Part shown: piece after piece, positions 44,470 to 53,439 of the stretch
Position numbering within the stretch: position 1 is the stretch's first letter
Layout of the letters: every line of letters begins with the position of its first letter
Assembly (NCBI GenBank): GCA_964418605.1
Contig: CAYQLY010000013.1
Location: 1-63,570, forward strand
Direction: 5' to 3'
DNA length: 63,570 nucleotides
Source of the DNA: CAYQLY01 sp964418605
GTDB lineage: Bacteria > Bacteroidota > Bacteroidia > Cytophagales > Cyclobacteriaceae
The notes under the pieces: generated by a model
Told to the model about the DNA's origin: nothing
Database searches by the model: none
The model's input: only the letters and a program-made list of their open reading frames with translations
Made by a program: the position numbers and the translations under genes

Positions 44470-44497
44470 AAGAGGTGGTCATTAAACCACCTCTTTT
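44470..44497. terminator. Terminator of precursor unit 2
   Basis: AAGAGGTGGT and ACCACCTCTT pair perfectly (10 bp) with a 6-base loop, preceded by an A-run and followed by TT; probably works for both strands. Confidence 0.75.
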
Positions 44498-44592
44498 AAT
44501 TTATATAAAGCAATGAAAAATAATTTACGTTAATCAATATGTATCAAATACCATGCCAAATCATTTAATAAATTGATAATCAAATAGTTATA

Positions 44593-45570
44593 CTATATAA
44601 AGCCTTGTTTTTTCATCCACTCATCATTATAAACTTTATTCAAATACCGCGTGCCATGGTCTGGCAGTAATATGACCATCGTGTCCCCGTCTTGCAAATG
44701 TGCTTTGGCATATTCCATAGCGCCAAAAGCGGCAGATCCGCTAGACCAGCCTACAAATAAGCCTTCTTTTTTAGCTAGTTGCCTGGTCATCAGAGCGGCA
44801 TCTTTATCACTTACCTTGATGAATTGATCAATCAAATCAAAGTTCACATTTTTAGGTAGAATATCTTCGCCAATGCCTTCAGTCAGATAAGGATAAATCT
44901 CTTTTTCGTCAAACACGCCTGTTTCTTTGTATTTTTTAAATACAGACCCATAGGTATCTATACCTATCGTTTTTAGACTTGGTTTTTTTTCTTTTAAGAA
45001 TTTGGCAATACCACACATAGAGCCACCTGTGCCTACGCCTGCTACAAAGTGTGTAATCTTTCCTTCTGTTTGTTTCCAGATTTCAGGGCCTGTTGTTTCA
45101 TAATGGGCTGCAGTATTCGATAAGTTATCGTATTGATTAGGATAAAATGAATTAGGAATATCTTGATTTAGCTTTTTAGCTACAGAATAGTAGGAGCGCG
45201 GGTCTTCCGGCGTAACGTTCGTAGGGCATACAACAACTTCTGCTCCTAAGGCTTTTAGAATATTGACCTTTTCAGGAGATTGTTTATCAGACATGGTAAA
45301 AATACATTTGTATCCTTTTGCAATAGCAGCTAAGGCTAAACCCATTCCTGTATTACCTGAAGTACCTTCAATGATAGTTCCTCCTGGTTTTAATAAACCT
45401 GCTTTTTCAGCGTCTTCGATCATCTTGAGTGCCATGCGATCTTTCATCGAATGCCCAGGATTAAAATATTCTACTTTGGCCAATACAGTTCCTTTAATGC
45501 CTTTGTTGATATCGTGTAGTTGAATCAGTGGGGTATTCCCAATAGCTTCAATGATGGATTTGTAATACAT
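44593..45570 (-). CDS. PLP-dependent cystathionine beta-synthase/cysteine synthase
   Basis: A 325-residue fold-type II PLP enzyme. It opens with IIEAIGNTPLIQL. The PLP lysine lies in NPGHSMKDRMALKMIEDAE, the substrate loop is EGTSGNTGMGLALA, and the phosphate cup is GVGTGGSMCGIAKFL. The sequence HSMKDRMALKMIEDAEKAG is closer to cystathionine beta-synthase than to CysK. The C-terminal CBS-domain pair of many such proteins is absent, and the chain stops right after the catalytic domain. It makes cystathionine or cysteine from serine derivatives and could feed the bacillithiol pathway. It faces the precursor-peptide units. Confidence 0.88.
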   Translation of the reverse strand: MYYKSIIEAIGNTPLIQLHDINKGIKGTVLAKVEYFNPGHSMKDRMALKMIEDAEKAGLLKPGGTIIEGTSGNTGMGLALAAIAKGYKCIFTMSDKQSPEKVNILKALGAEVVVCPTNVTPEDPRSYYSVAKKLNQDIPNSFYPNQYDNLSNTAAHYETTGPEIWKQTEGKITHFVAGVGTGGSMCGIAKFLKEKKPSLKTIGIDTYGSVFKKYKETGVFDEKEIYPYLTEGIGEDILPKNVNFDLIDQFIKVSDKDAALMTRQLAKKEGLFVGWSSGSAAFGAMEYAKAHLQDGDTMVILLPDHGTRYLNKVYNDEWMKKQGFI

Positions 45571-45648
45571 GAGTTATTTTTTTACAAAAATACAATTCTT
45601 CTGCTTTACTAAAAATGCTATTTTTGATTTAAAAAAAGTATAGAATTG

Positions 45649-45679
45649 TTGATAGAACTTATTAAAACAAGTATCTTTA
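45649..45679 (+). promoter_or_regulatory. Promoter of the acyl-CoA dehydrogenase gene
   Basis: TTG (45649-45651), 20 bases, then TATCTTTA (45672-45679; one mismatch to TAnnTTTG). It ends 4 bases before the ATG at 45684, which would leave a near-leaderless mRNA. Confidence 0.4.
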
Positions 45680-45683
45680 ACAC

Positions 45684-47477
45684 ATGGAAACTACTAAACA
45701 ACTTGTCAAAGGCGGCGAATTTCTTATTAAAGAAACAGAAGCAAGCCATGTCTTTATTCCTGAAGAGTGGACAGAGGAACAGCAATTGATTGCACAAACC
45801 TGTCGTGATTTTTTAAAACAAGAAATACTTCCACGATTGGATGAGATTGATTCTCAGAAAGACCCTAAGTTGGTTCCATCGTTGCTTGATAAAGCAGCAC
45901 AACTTGGTTTGTTGGGAACATCTATTCCACAGCAATATGGGGGCTTTGGCATGGATTTTAACACGGGTTTATTAGTTACAGAAGTATTAGGTGCAGGACA
46001 TTCATTTACAGTTTCTATTGCTGCACATACAGGTATAGGCACACTACCTATTTTATATTATGGTAATGAAAAACAAAAAGCAACCTATTTGCCTAAGTTA
46101 GCTACAGGCGAATATAAGGCCTGCTATTGTTTGACCGAACCCGACTCTGGTTCTGATGCCAATTCAGGTAAGACAAAGGCTGTATTATCTTCCGATGGCA
46201 AGTATTATACTATTAATGGGCAAAAGATGTGGATTACCAACGGTGGCTTTGCTGATATTTTTATTGTATTTGCTAAGATCGCGGATGATAAAAATTTATC
46301 AGCATTTATTGTTGAAAAATCATTTGGAGGAATTACGATGAATGAAGAAGAAAAAAAGATGGGTATTAAAGGTTCTTCCACTCGTCAGGTGTTTTTTAAT
46401 GATTGTAAAGTTCCAGTTGAAAATTTATTATCCGAAAGAGGTAATGGATTTAAAATCGCAGTTAATATTTTAAATATAGGTCGTATTAAGTTAGCGTCAG
46501 CAGCTATTGGTGGTGCCAAAGCTACAGCAACACATGCTATTAAGTACGCAAATGAACGTAAGCAGTTTGGTCAGTCAATAGGAAATTTTGGTGCGATTCA
46601 ACATAAATTAGCTGAACAAGCTGTTCGCATTTATGCTTCCGAGTCGTCCTGTTATCGAGCAGGTCAATATATTGAAAATTCAATCGAAGCGTATAAGGCG
46701 AATGGATTGGATGAAATTCAAGCTAAATTGAAAGGGGTAGAGCAATTTGCAATTGAGTGTGCTATTATGAAAGTGCATGCTTCTGAAACACTTGACTTTG
46801 TTGTTGATGAAGGGTTGCAGATTTTTGGAGGAATGGGTTTTTCAGCAGAAGCGCCGATGGAGCGGGGTTATCGTGATTCTCGTATCAACCGCATATTTGA
46901 AGGTACCAATGAAATTAACCGCTTATTGTCAGTCGATATGATATTGCGAAGAGCACTCAAGGGAGAGCTTGATTTAATGGGGCCTGCACAAGCAGTTGTA
47001 AAAGAGCTAACAGCAGTGCCTGATTTAAATAGCGAATCGGATGAGACACCTTTTTCTAAAGAGAAAAAATTAATTAAAAACTTAAAGAAGGCATTGTTGA
47101 TGACGGCTGGTGCAGCGGTTCAGAAATTTATGACTGCTTTGGAAAAAGAACAGGAGCTGTTGATGGATGTAGCTGATATGTTAATTGAGATTTATGTTTG
47201 TGAATCGACATTGCTTCGAACCGAAAAGCTTATTCAGCAAAGAGGAAAAGAAAAATCTAGTGTGTATATAGATATGGCAATGGTTTATTTAGTAGAAGCT
47301 GTCGATCGTATATCTATAGCTGCAAAGGAAGCTATTAATAGTTTTTCAGTAGGGGATGAGCAAAAAATGTTGTTGATGGGATTAAAGCGATTTACAAAAA
47401 TGGATCCTTATAACACAAAAGAAGCTCGACGTCGAATTGCGCAATATGTGATTCAAAAAAATGAGTACCCATTCTAA
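45684..47477 (+). CDS. Acyl-CoA dehydrogenase family protein
   Basis: A 597-residue flavoprotein for fatty acyl-CoA or related oxidation. The usual three-part catalytic region occupies about 1-430: YCLTEPDSGSDANS, FAD-binding YTINGQKMWITNGGFADIF, MGIKGSSTRQVFFNDCKVP, and IFGGMGFSAEAPMERGYRDSRINRIFEGTNEINR. The catalytic Glu lies in the EGTNEINR region. An extra helical C-terminal domain (about 440-597) makes it longer than short-chain enzymes (about 380 residues), like the VLCAD-type group. A small barrel gene follows closely (ATG 22 bases after the stop). Confidence 0.93.
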   Translation: METTKQLVKGGEFLIKETEASHVFIPEEWTEEQQLIAQTCRDFLKQEILPRLDEIDSQKDPKLVPSLLDKAAQLGLLGTSIPQQYGGFGMDFNTGLLVTEVLGAGHSFTVSIAAHTGIGTLPILYYGNEKQKATYLPKLATGEYKACYCLTEPDSGSDANSGKTKAVLSSDGKYYTINGQKMWITNGGFADIFIVFAKIADDKNLSAFIVEKSFGGITMNEEEKKMGIKGSSTRQVFFNDCKVPVENLLSERGNGFKIAVNILNIGRIKLASAAIGGAKATATHAIKYANERKQFGQSIGNFGAIQHKLAEQAVRIYASESSCYRAGQYIENSIEAYKANGLDEIQAKLKGVEQFAIECAIMKVHASETLDFVVDEGLQIFGGMGFSAEAPMERGYRDSRINRIFEGTNEINRLLSVDMILRRALKGELDLMGPAQAVVKELTAVPDLNSESDETPFSKEKKLIKNLKKALLMTAGAAVQKFMTALEKEQELLMDVADMLIEIYVCESTLLRTEKLIQQRGKEKSSVYIDMAMVYLVEAVDRISIAAKEAINSFSVGDEQKMLLMGLKRFTKMDPYNTKEARRRIAQYVIQKNEYPF

Positions 47478-47499
47478 TTCTAAAGTAGGTAAAGTTAAA

Positions 47500-48063
47500 A
47501 TGATAAAACGTATTACGTTCATATGTTTGATGATTGTCCTATTGATTGTGGGGTTAAAAGGCTATTCCCAATCCGATAGTTCGTATGTTGAACATGATCA
47601 AAATAGGGAACAGATTAGAACTCCTGGTATTTGGGATAGAATCTATTTTGGAGGCAATGTTGGATTTCAGTTAGGAACATCTATGTTTATTGATCTTTCA
47701 CCTTTAGTAGGCTATCATGTTACTGATCGGTTTTCAACAGGGCTAGGTATTACTTACCGCTATGTTAAATTTGGCACGTATCAAGCTAGTACATATGGCG
47801 CACGTGTATTTGCGCGTTATTTATTCACAAGTCATTTATTTGCACATGCGGAGTATGAAAATTTAAATACGCCTGTTTATGTACGAGCAACGAATGATTA
47901 TCAAAAAGAATGGGTGCCAGGTATTTTTGTAGGTGGTGGATTTACACAACAAATAGGTCAACGCTCTTTCTTTAATTTATTACTATTATATAATCTTGCA
48001 TATGATCAAGCCAAGTCGCCTTATAGTAGTCCTTTGGTTATTCGACTAGGTTTCTTTTTTTAG
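47500..48063 (+). CDS. Small outer-membrane beta-barrel protein
   Basis: A 187-residue exported protein that I start at the ATG at 47500 (MIKRITFICLMIVLLIVGLKGYSQ), just after the acyl-CoA dehydrogenase stop. An in-frame ATG at 47461 lies within that gene. After the signal peptide come eight amphipathic strands (YFGGNVGFQLGTSMFIDLSP, FSTGLGITYRYVKFGTYQ, IRLGFFF at the end), typical of a small OmpA-like barrel. No family name is assigned and function is unknown. Confidence 0.7.
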   Translation: MIKRITFICLMIVLLIVGLKGYSQSDSSYVEHDQNREQIRTPGIWDRIYFGGNVGFQLGTSMFIDLSPLVGYHVTDRFSTGLGITYRYVKFGTYQASTYGARVFARYLFTSHLFAHAEYENLNTPVYVRATNDYQKEWVPGIFVGGGFTQQIGQRSFFNLLLLYNLAYDQAKSPYSSPLVIRLGFFF

Positions 48064-48090
48064 ACGAGGTAGAGGTTATTTGTAATTTTA

Positions 48091-49821
48091 ATGAAGTTGC
48101 ATTCTTTTTTTCGGAAAAAATCCATCGATCAAATAGCAAGAGAGTCTCAATCTGAACATGCAGAAAGCTCTCTTCGCAGAGTTTTAGGGGTTAAAGATCT
48201 GACCGCTTTAGGCATAGCAGCTATTATTGGTGCAGGTATTTTTAGTTCTGTTGGAAGGGCTTGTTTTGATGGAGGTCCTGCTGTTTCACTGCTTTTTGTT
48301 TTCACAGCCATCACATGCATGTTTTCAGCATTGTGTTATGCTGAATTTGCCTCTAGAATACCTATTTCAGGAAGTGCATATACTTATGCTTATATTTCAT
48401 TTGGTGAGCTTATAGCTTGGATTATAGGTTGGGATCTTATTATGGAATATTCTATTGGTAATATTACCGTTGCTGCAGCTTGGTCTGGAAATTTCAAAAG
48501 TTTTTTAGAAGGGCTAGGTATTCATCTTCCCGGATTTCTTTCTACAAGTTATATGGAGGTGTATAAAGCTCATATAAAGTATATGGAATTAGCAGCTCAA
48601 CATGTATTTATTTCTGATAATATAAATGCTCTTGAGCAAATATGGATAAAAGCACCTCGATTGGCTACGTATCCTATCATTCTTAATTTACCAGCTTTCT
48701 TAAGTGTTTTAGGTGTTACGATGTTGGTTTACGTTGGTATAAAAGAATCTAAACGTTCTACTAACATCATGGTTATTTTTAAAGTATTAGTTGTACTTAC
48801 TGTTATTGTAGTCGGATTATTTTATGTTCAACCTGTTCATTGGTCTCCATTTGCACCTAATGGATTTGGAGGCGTGATGAAAGGCGTATCAGCTGTTTTC
48901 TTTGCTTATGTAGGATTTGATGCTATATCTACAACTGCCGAGGAATGTCGTAATCCTCAGAGAGATTTACCTCGTGCCATGATTTATTCACTAATTATAT
49001 GCACAGTTTTATATGTGGCTATTGCACTTGTTTTAACAGGTATGGTTTCTTATACACAATTAGACCAAAGCGATTTTTTGGCACATTCTTTTTCGCAAAT
49101 AGGATTAAATTGGTTTTCAGGCATATTGGCTTTGAGTGCAGTTGTCGCAACCACAGGGGTGATGTTGGTTTTTCAATTGGGTCAACCTCGAATTTGGTTA
49201 TCTATGAGCCGAGATGGATTGCTACCCAAGCGTTTCTCAACTATTCATCCTAGATTTAAAACCCCTTCTTTTGCTACATGGATTGCTTTTTTATTAGTTG
49301 GTTTACCCTCCTTGGTTATAGATGCAGAATTAGCAACGGATATGAGTAGTATAGGAACCCTATTTGCTTTTTTCTTAGTGTGTGCAGGAGTGTTAATAGT
49401 GCAAAATAAAAATCAAACTATTGTAGGTCAAGGTAAATTTAGAGTTCCTTATATTAATGGGCGTTATGTACTTCCCCCTATTTTATTGATAATTGGTTTA
49501 ATTATTTTTTTATATGATAACCAATTTTATCAAATGATTTTTAGTTTAGAAACATACTCTAAACTATATTCAGGATCTATTTGGCAGGCACTTCCGTATA
49601 TTGTTTTTGCATTTGCTTCATTATCTATAGTATATTTTACAATAAAGAAAAAACTTTCTCTAATACCTGTTCTTGGTGTGTGGAGTTGTTTTTATTTAAT
49701 TACAGAGATGGGTTTTTATAATTGGGTTCGTTTTTTAGTCTGGCTTATTATCGGACTTATTATATATTTTATTTATAGTTTTAGAAAAAGTAAGTTGAAT
49801 AATACTAATAACTATAAGTAA
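48091..49821 (+). CDS. Cationic amino-acid transporter, APC superfamily
   Basis: A 576-residue inner-membrane permease with about 12-14 hydrophobic helices. The first helix motif GIAAIIGAGIFSSVGRACFDGG is the classic substrate-binding region of APC transporters. The segments SALCYAEFASRIPISGSAYTY and FFAYVGFDAISTTAEECRNPQRDLP indicate the CAT (SLC7A1-like) subgroup. It has an extended loop (about 155-195) between helices and a basic tail. The product imports amino acids, but which ones cannot be told. The gene is convergent with the TPM gene at 49825, with 3 bases between. Confidence 0.88.
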   Translation: MKLHSFFRKKSIDQIARESQSEHAESSLRRVLGVKDLTALGIAAIIGAGIFSSVGRACFDGGPAVSLLFVFTAITCMFSALCYAEFASRIPISGSAYTYAYISFGELIAWIIGWDLIMEYSIGNITVAAAWSGNFKSFLEGLGIHLPGFLSTSYMEVYKAHIKYMELAAQHVFISDNINALEQIWIKAPRLATYPIILNLPAFLSVLGVTMLVYVGIKESKRSTNIMVIFKVLVVLTVIVVGLFYVQPVHWSPFAPNGFGGVMKGVSAVFFAYVGFDAISTTAEECRNPQRDLPRAMIYSLIICTVLYVAIALVLTGMVSYTQLDQSDFLAHSFSQIGLNWFSGILALSAVVATTGVMLVFQLGQPRIWLSMSRDGLLPKRFSTIHPRFKTPSFATWIAFLLVGLPSLVIDAELATDMSSIGTLFAFFLVCAGVLIVQNKNQTIVGQGKFRVPYINGRYVLPPILLIIGLIIFLYDNQFYQMIFSLETYSKLYSGSIWQALPYIVFAFASLSIVYFTIKKKLSLIPVLGVWSCFYLITEMGFYNWVRFLVWLIIGLIIYFIYSFRKSKLNNTNNYK

Positions 49822-49824
49822 ATT

Positions 49825-50571
49825 CTACCATTTTCCACTTGCTCCACCACCACCAAAGCTGCCACCACCAAAACCGCCAAAGCCACCTCCGCTAGACTCA
49901 GAACCGCTGTTGCTTCCTCCAAAAAAGTATCCCCCTCCGCCATATGTGATAGGCCCTCTACCCGAATTGAATTTATTGCGCGATGAAAAGAAAATAAAAA
50001 ATAAGATTATACATACTATCAGAATAATTAACTTGATTTTACTTTTACTATTATTAGTATTTAAATCTTCTGGTTTGAACTTTCCAGATAGCAGACCAAT
50101 AATTGTATCTGTTGTGTTGTCTAGACCTTCGTAATAATTAGCATTTTTAAATTTTGGGATAAGATCTCGTTCAATGATGCGCTTAGCAGTGATATCTGGT
50201 ATAAACTCTTCTAAGCCATAACCTACTTCTATTCTTGCTTCTTTTTCTTGTAATGCGATAAGAACTAGTATCCCATTGTCTTTTCCTTTTCTACCAATTC
50301 CCCATTTTCCAGCTAATTCTATAGAATAGCTCGCTATATCGTAGCCTTCTAAAGAAGCAATTGTTACGACCGCAATTTGTGTGCTGGTAGAATCATTAAA
50401 ACTCGACAGTTTTTTTTCTAAAAGATTATTTTCATTCGATGAGAGAATTTTTGCAAAATCATTTACAATTTTTGGAGGATATGGTTTTTGAGGAATATTC
50501 TGCGCATGAGTAAATTGATATGGTAATATTAATAAAACACCAAGAATATATTTTTTTATAAGTGTTAGCAT
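49825..50571 (-). CDS. TPM-domain protein, YgcG type
   Basis: A 248-residue exported protein with a signal peptide (to about 23, THAQ), a TPM domain (about 30-160; PPKIVNDFAKILSSNENNLLEKKL, STQIAVVTIASLEGYDIASYSIELAG, KWGIGRKGKDNGIL) and one transmembrane helix at about 182-200. The Gly/Ser-rich tail ends in GGGGASGKW. The glycine tail is characteristic of YgcG-like TPM proteins. It lies 3 bases downstream of a second TPM gene and is the third gene of the lemA operon. TPM proteins are envelope proteins of uncertain role, sometimes linked to photosystem or stress repair. Confidence 0.87.
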   Translation of the reverse strand: MLTLIKKYILGVLLILPYQFTHAQNIPQKPYPPKIVNDFAKILSSNENNLLEKKLSSFNDSTSTQIAVVTIASLEGYDIASYSIELAGKWGIGRKGKDNGILVLIALQEKEARIEVGYGLEEFIPDITAKRIIERDLIPKFKNANYYEGLDNTTDTIIGLLSGKFKPEDLNTNNSKSKIKLIILIVCIILFFIFFSSRNKFNSGRGPITYGGGGYFFGGSNSGSESSGGGFGGFGGGSFGGGGASGKW

Positions 50572-50574
50572 AAA

Positions 50575-51009
50575 CTAAGAAATACTAAAAGATAAATCAT
50601 CACTTAACTCATTTTTATCATCTGTAAGTTTTGGAAAAAATAAACTAAGTTGAGTACCTACCAAGTTGATAGCTTCGCATATTCCTTCTTTAAATTTATT
50701 TTCTTTAAATCTATTTTCCATTATCTTTTTTGCTTCTTCCCAGAAGTTAGAAGGTACTAGATCATTAATTCCCTTGTCTCCAATAATGGCAAATGCTCGA
50801 TCTTTGACGGCTATGTAAAATAAAACACCATTCTGAAGTTTTGTTTGATGAATATTAAGTTTTTTAAAAACCTCAACAGTACGAGCTATAAGATTTTTTT
50901 TACATCTTGTCTCGATATGTACTCGTATCTCTCCTGATGTCTTTTTTTCTGCCTCTTTGATGGAGGCTACAATAGCTAATTTTTCTTCTTCGTTAAAAAA
51001 ATGTTTCAT
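50575..51009 (-). CDS. TPM-domain protein, short form
   Basis: A 144-residue protein without a signal peptide and without the glycine tail. The TPM domain is visible: FNEEEKLAIVASIKEAEKKTSGEIRVHIETRC, split here as a longer motif, then NGVLFYIAVKDRAFAIIGDKGIND. It lies between lemA and the YgcG-like gene with gaps of 12 and 3 bases, so all three are co-transcribed. Pairs of TPM proteins with LemA are common in Bacteroidota. It is probably cytoplasmic or membrane-peripheral. Confidence 0.85.
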   Translation of the reverse strand: MKHFFNEEEKLAIVASIKEAEKKTSGEIRVHIETRCKKNLIARTVEVFKKLNIHQTKLQNGVLFYIAVKDRAFAIIGDKGINDLVPSNFWEEAKKIMENRFKENKFKEGICEAINLVGTQLSLFFPKLTDDKNELSDDLSFSIS

Positions 51010-51021
51010 CCGATGGTGAAA

Positions 51022-51612
51022 TCAAAATTTTACCTCTGGTGCATTTTCAGAACCTGGCTTTGATTCAAAATAACCTTTTCGATCAAACCCATACATGCCT
51101 GCTATCATATTTTGTGGGAATATGCGTATGTATCGATTATAAACTTGAACCACTTCATTAAACTTCTTTCTTTCTTGTGTAATTCTGTTTTCAGTCCCTT
51201 CAAGTTGTGTTTGTAAGTCTAAGAAGTTTTGATTTGCCTTTAATTCTGGATAATTTTCAGATATGACCATTAGTCGTGCTAATGCTGACCCGAGTTGCCC
51301 TTGGGCTTGTTCAAAATTTTTCAATGATTGGGCATCTAATTTGCTTGGATCCAATCGCATGCTTGTTGCTTTTGCTCGCGCTTCAATAACTTGTGTTAAT
51401 GTTGATTTTTCAAAATCAGCATATCCTTTGACAGTGTTGACTAAATTAGGTATTAAATCTAGTCGTCGTTGGTACACGTTTTCTACTTGAGCCCATTGAG
51501 CCGAGACTGATTCCTCTTTTTCTACCATTTTGTTGTAAGGCCTGATGAATGTATAGTAGCCTATTATAAGTAGTAATACTATTAAACCTATGCCAATAAT
51601 CCATTTTTTCAT
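51022..51612 (-). CDS. lemA: LemA family protein
   Basis: A 196-residue protein: one N-terminal transmembrane helix (about 4-22, WIIGIGLIVLLLIIGYYTF) and a four-helix LemA domain. The domain motifs are VEEKESVSAQWAQVENVYQRRLDLIPNLV, given here as EESVSAQWAQVENVYQRR, then ALARLMVISENYPELKAN and FNEVVQVYNRYIRIFPQN. It is the first gene of the lemA-TPM-TPM operon. The role is unclear in bacteria; the association with TPM proteins is the best clue to it. Confidence 0.92.
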   Translation of the reverse strand: MKKWIIGIGLIVLLLIIGYYTFIRPYNKMVEKEESVSAQWAQVENVYQRRLDLIPNLVNTVKGYADFEKSTLTQVIEARAKATSMRLDPSKLDAQSLKNFEQAQGQLGSALARLMVISENYPELKANQNFLDLQTQLEGTENRITQERKKFNEVVQVYNRYIRIFPQNMIAGMYGFDRKGYFESKPGSENAPEVKF

Positions 51613-51657
51613 ATTGTGTTGTATTTTTATACTTTATTTAAATTCTGTTGCAGTTAT

Positions 51658-51665
51658 CAAATTTA
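51658..51665 (-). promoter_or_regulatory. -7 element of the lemA operon
   Basis: On the minus strand TAAATTTG, an exact match, about 45 bases upstream of the lemA ATG. A second TAAATTTG lies 20 bases further up (51678-51685). Neither has a proper -33 TTG. Confidence 0.35.
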
Positions 51666-51692
51666 CTACTTATCAGTCAAATTTAGAAATAA

Positions 51693-52763
51693 CTAGTTGG
51701 ATTGTTCTTTTAGTCGTTCGGCATAATCAGCTAAACGAAGTTGTTCAATAAAATCATCAATATTTCCATCTATAACAGAAGGCAAGTTATAAACTGTATA
51801 ACCAATTCGATGGTCAGTTACACGTCCTTGTGGGTAGTTGTATGTTCGTATCTTGTCTGATCGATCACCACTTCCTACCATTAGTTTACGTTGAGCACCA
51901 ATTTGTTGGTTTTGCTTTTCTATTTCTAATTCATATAATCTAGAACGTAAAACTTTTAGTGCTTTTTCATAGTTTTTGATTTGTGATTTTTCATCTTGAC
52001 AAGAAACAACAATTCCTGTTGGAATATGCGTTAGTCGAATAGCTGAGTAGGTTGTATTAACAGATTGTCCTCCAGGACCTGATGAGCAAAATGTATCTTT
52101 GCGAATATCATTCATGTTTAGTTCCACTTCCACATCTTCCATTTCAGGCAATACAACCACGCTTGCAGCAGAAGTATGTATTCGGCCTTGTGTCTCTGTC
52201 GCAGGTACACGTTGTACACGGTGAACGCCGGATTCATATTTTAAGATGGCATAAACATCTTCTCCCGATATAAGTGTGATGATTTCTTTATACCCTCCTG
52301 AGCTTCCTACTGTAGAATCAAGTACTTCAAATTTCCAACCTTTTTTTTCTGAAAAACGCTGATACATGCGGTGTAAATCACCAGCAAATATGGAGGCTTC
52401 ATCTCCACCAGCGCCTGCTCGTATTTCTAGAATGCTGTTCTTGCCATCATTTGGATCTTTTGGAATTAACAGTTGCTTTAGTTCTTCTTCTAATTTTTCT
52501 TTTTTTAGTGGTAATTCCTCTAATTCTTGTTTAATAATGCTTCTAAAATCTTCATCTTTTTCAAGATCTAAAAGCTTTTTAGCATTTTCAATATTGTGCA
52601 GCGTTTCAGCATATTCTTTATACCGTATAACTATCTTTTCAAGTTCTTTATATTCTTTATTAAGTTGAGCAAATTTTTTCATGTCAGCCATAGCATCTGG
52701 CTGAATAATAATGTGACTTATTTCCTCAAAGCGCTTTTTAATGGATTCCAGCTTGTCGATCAT
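51693..52763 (-). CDS. prfA: Peptide chain release factor 1
   Basis: RF1 of 356 residues, ending translation at UAA and UAG. The stop-codon recognition segment includes RVPATETQGRIHTSAASV. The GGQ loop for peptide release is at about 228-235 (SSGPGGQSVNTTYSAIRLTH). The class I RF fold is intact. A HemK/PrmC methylase is not adjacent. The gene is a single unit between a strong upstream terminator and the lemA operon. Confidence 0.95.
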   Translation of the reverse strand: MIDKLESIKKRFEEISHIIIQPDAMADMKKFAQLNKEYKELEKIVIRYKEYAETLHNIENAKKLLDLEKDEDFRSIIKQELEELPLKKEKLEEELKQLLIPKDPNDGKNSILEIRAGAGGDEASIFAGDLHRMYQRFSEKKGWKFEVLDSTVGSSGGYKEIITLISGEDVYAILKYESGVHRVQRVPATETQGRIHTSAASVVVLPEMEDVEVELNMNDIRKDTFCSSGPGGQSVNTTYSAIRLTHIPTGIVVSCQDEKSQIKNYEKALKVLRSRLYELEIEKQNQQIGAQRKLMVGSGDRSDKIRTYNYPQGRVTDHRIGYTVYNLPSVIDGNIDDFIEQLRLADYAERLKEQSN

Positions 52764-52794
52764 AAAAAATAAAAGATAGAATTACAAATATTGT

Positions 52795-52834
52795 AAAAAA
52801 AAGCAGAGCCGGTAATCTACCGGCTCTGCTTTTA
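52795..52834 (-). terminator. Strong terminator of the XRE regulator gene
   Basis: AAGCAGAGCCGGTA and TACCGGCTCTGCTT form a perfect 14-bp stem with a 3-base loop, followed on the minus strand by a T-run. It stops transcription before prfA. Confidence 0.88.
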
Positions 52835-52857
52835 TATGATTTGAGTAAAAGAAGAAG

Positions 52858-53391
52858 TTATTTTTTCATTAAATTAGAAATAGATTCTAATACTTGAAAG
52901 AAAGATTTTTTAAGTGTAACAGGTACTTTGTAATTATTCTGTTTCACTTTTTTCATCATATCATCAAATTTTTCTGAATCAATTTGTGTTTCATTTAATA
53001 AGAACTGTTGAAATCCTTTTTTTAGATCTTTGTTTTCTTTTTCCTCCATCAAAACAACCATTTTGTTAAGCATTTTGATTTCGTTGTTTTTGGCGATCAA
53101 CTCTTCTTCGATTTTAGGATCTAACTTTTGACCTGTATTTAATCCATCATTTTTTCCTAATATCGTATCCTCTGTAAAGGTGAGAATATCATATACCTCT
53201 ATGTTAAGTTCTTTAGCTATATCCTCAATCTTTTGATGTGTAAGTTGGATAGCGCCTGTTTCGTATTTAGCCAGAGTAGATGTGTCAACACCTAATCGTG
53301 AAGCGAGTTGAGCTTGTGATAAGCCTCTCATGTTGCGGAAGATTCTAAGCACTCTTGGAATCTCTGATGCTGGTATGATCTTTTTATTCAT
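52858..53391 (-). CDS. XRE-family transcriptional regulator
   Basis: A 177-residue protein with an N-terminal Cro/C1-type helix-turn-helix (about 12-65: RIFRNMRGLSQAQLASRLG, STLAKYETGAIQLTHQKIEDIAKEL). A C-terminal region (about 75-177) is rich in Lys and Glu and probably helical/coiled coil (EELIAKNNEIKMLNKMVVLMEE). It sits alone under a near-perfect promoter and a strong terminator. The target genes are unknown; the dimerising tail is reminiscent of stand-alone Bacteroidota XRE regulators. Confidence 0.87.
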   Translation of the reverse strand: MNKKIIPASEIPRVLRIFRNMRGLSQAQLASRLGVDTSTLAKYETGAIQLTHQKIEDIAKELNIEVYDILTFTEDTILGKNDGLNTGQKLDPKIEEELIAKNNEIKMLNKMVVLMEEKENKDLKKGFQQFLLNETQIDSEKFDDMMKKVKQNNYKVPVTLKKSFFQVLESISNLMKK

Positions 53392-53439
53392 AATTCAAAA
53401 AAGTTTAATGCGTCTCTTTAAAAGTAGAATTTTATGCCA

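Larger units (their letters stand above)
44192..44497 (+). repeat. Tandem duplication, unit 2
   Basis: Second copy of the precursor unit, starting 384 bases after the first. It is shorter by 51 bases (17 codons) in the core-coding region and otherwise keeps leader, gene and terminator. Confidence 0.92.
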
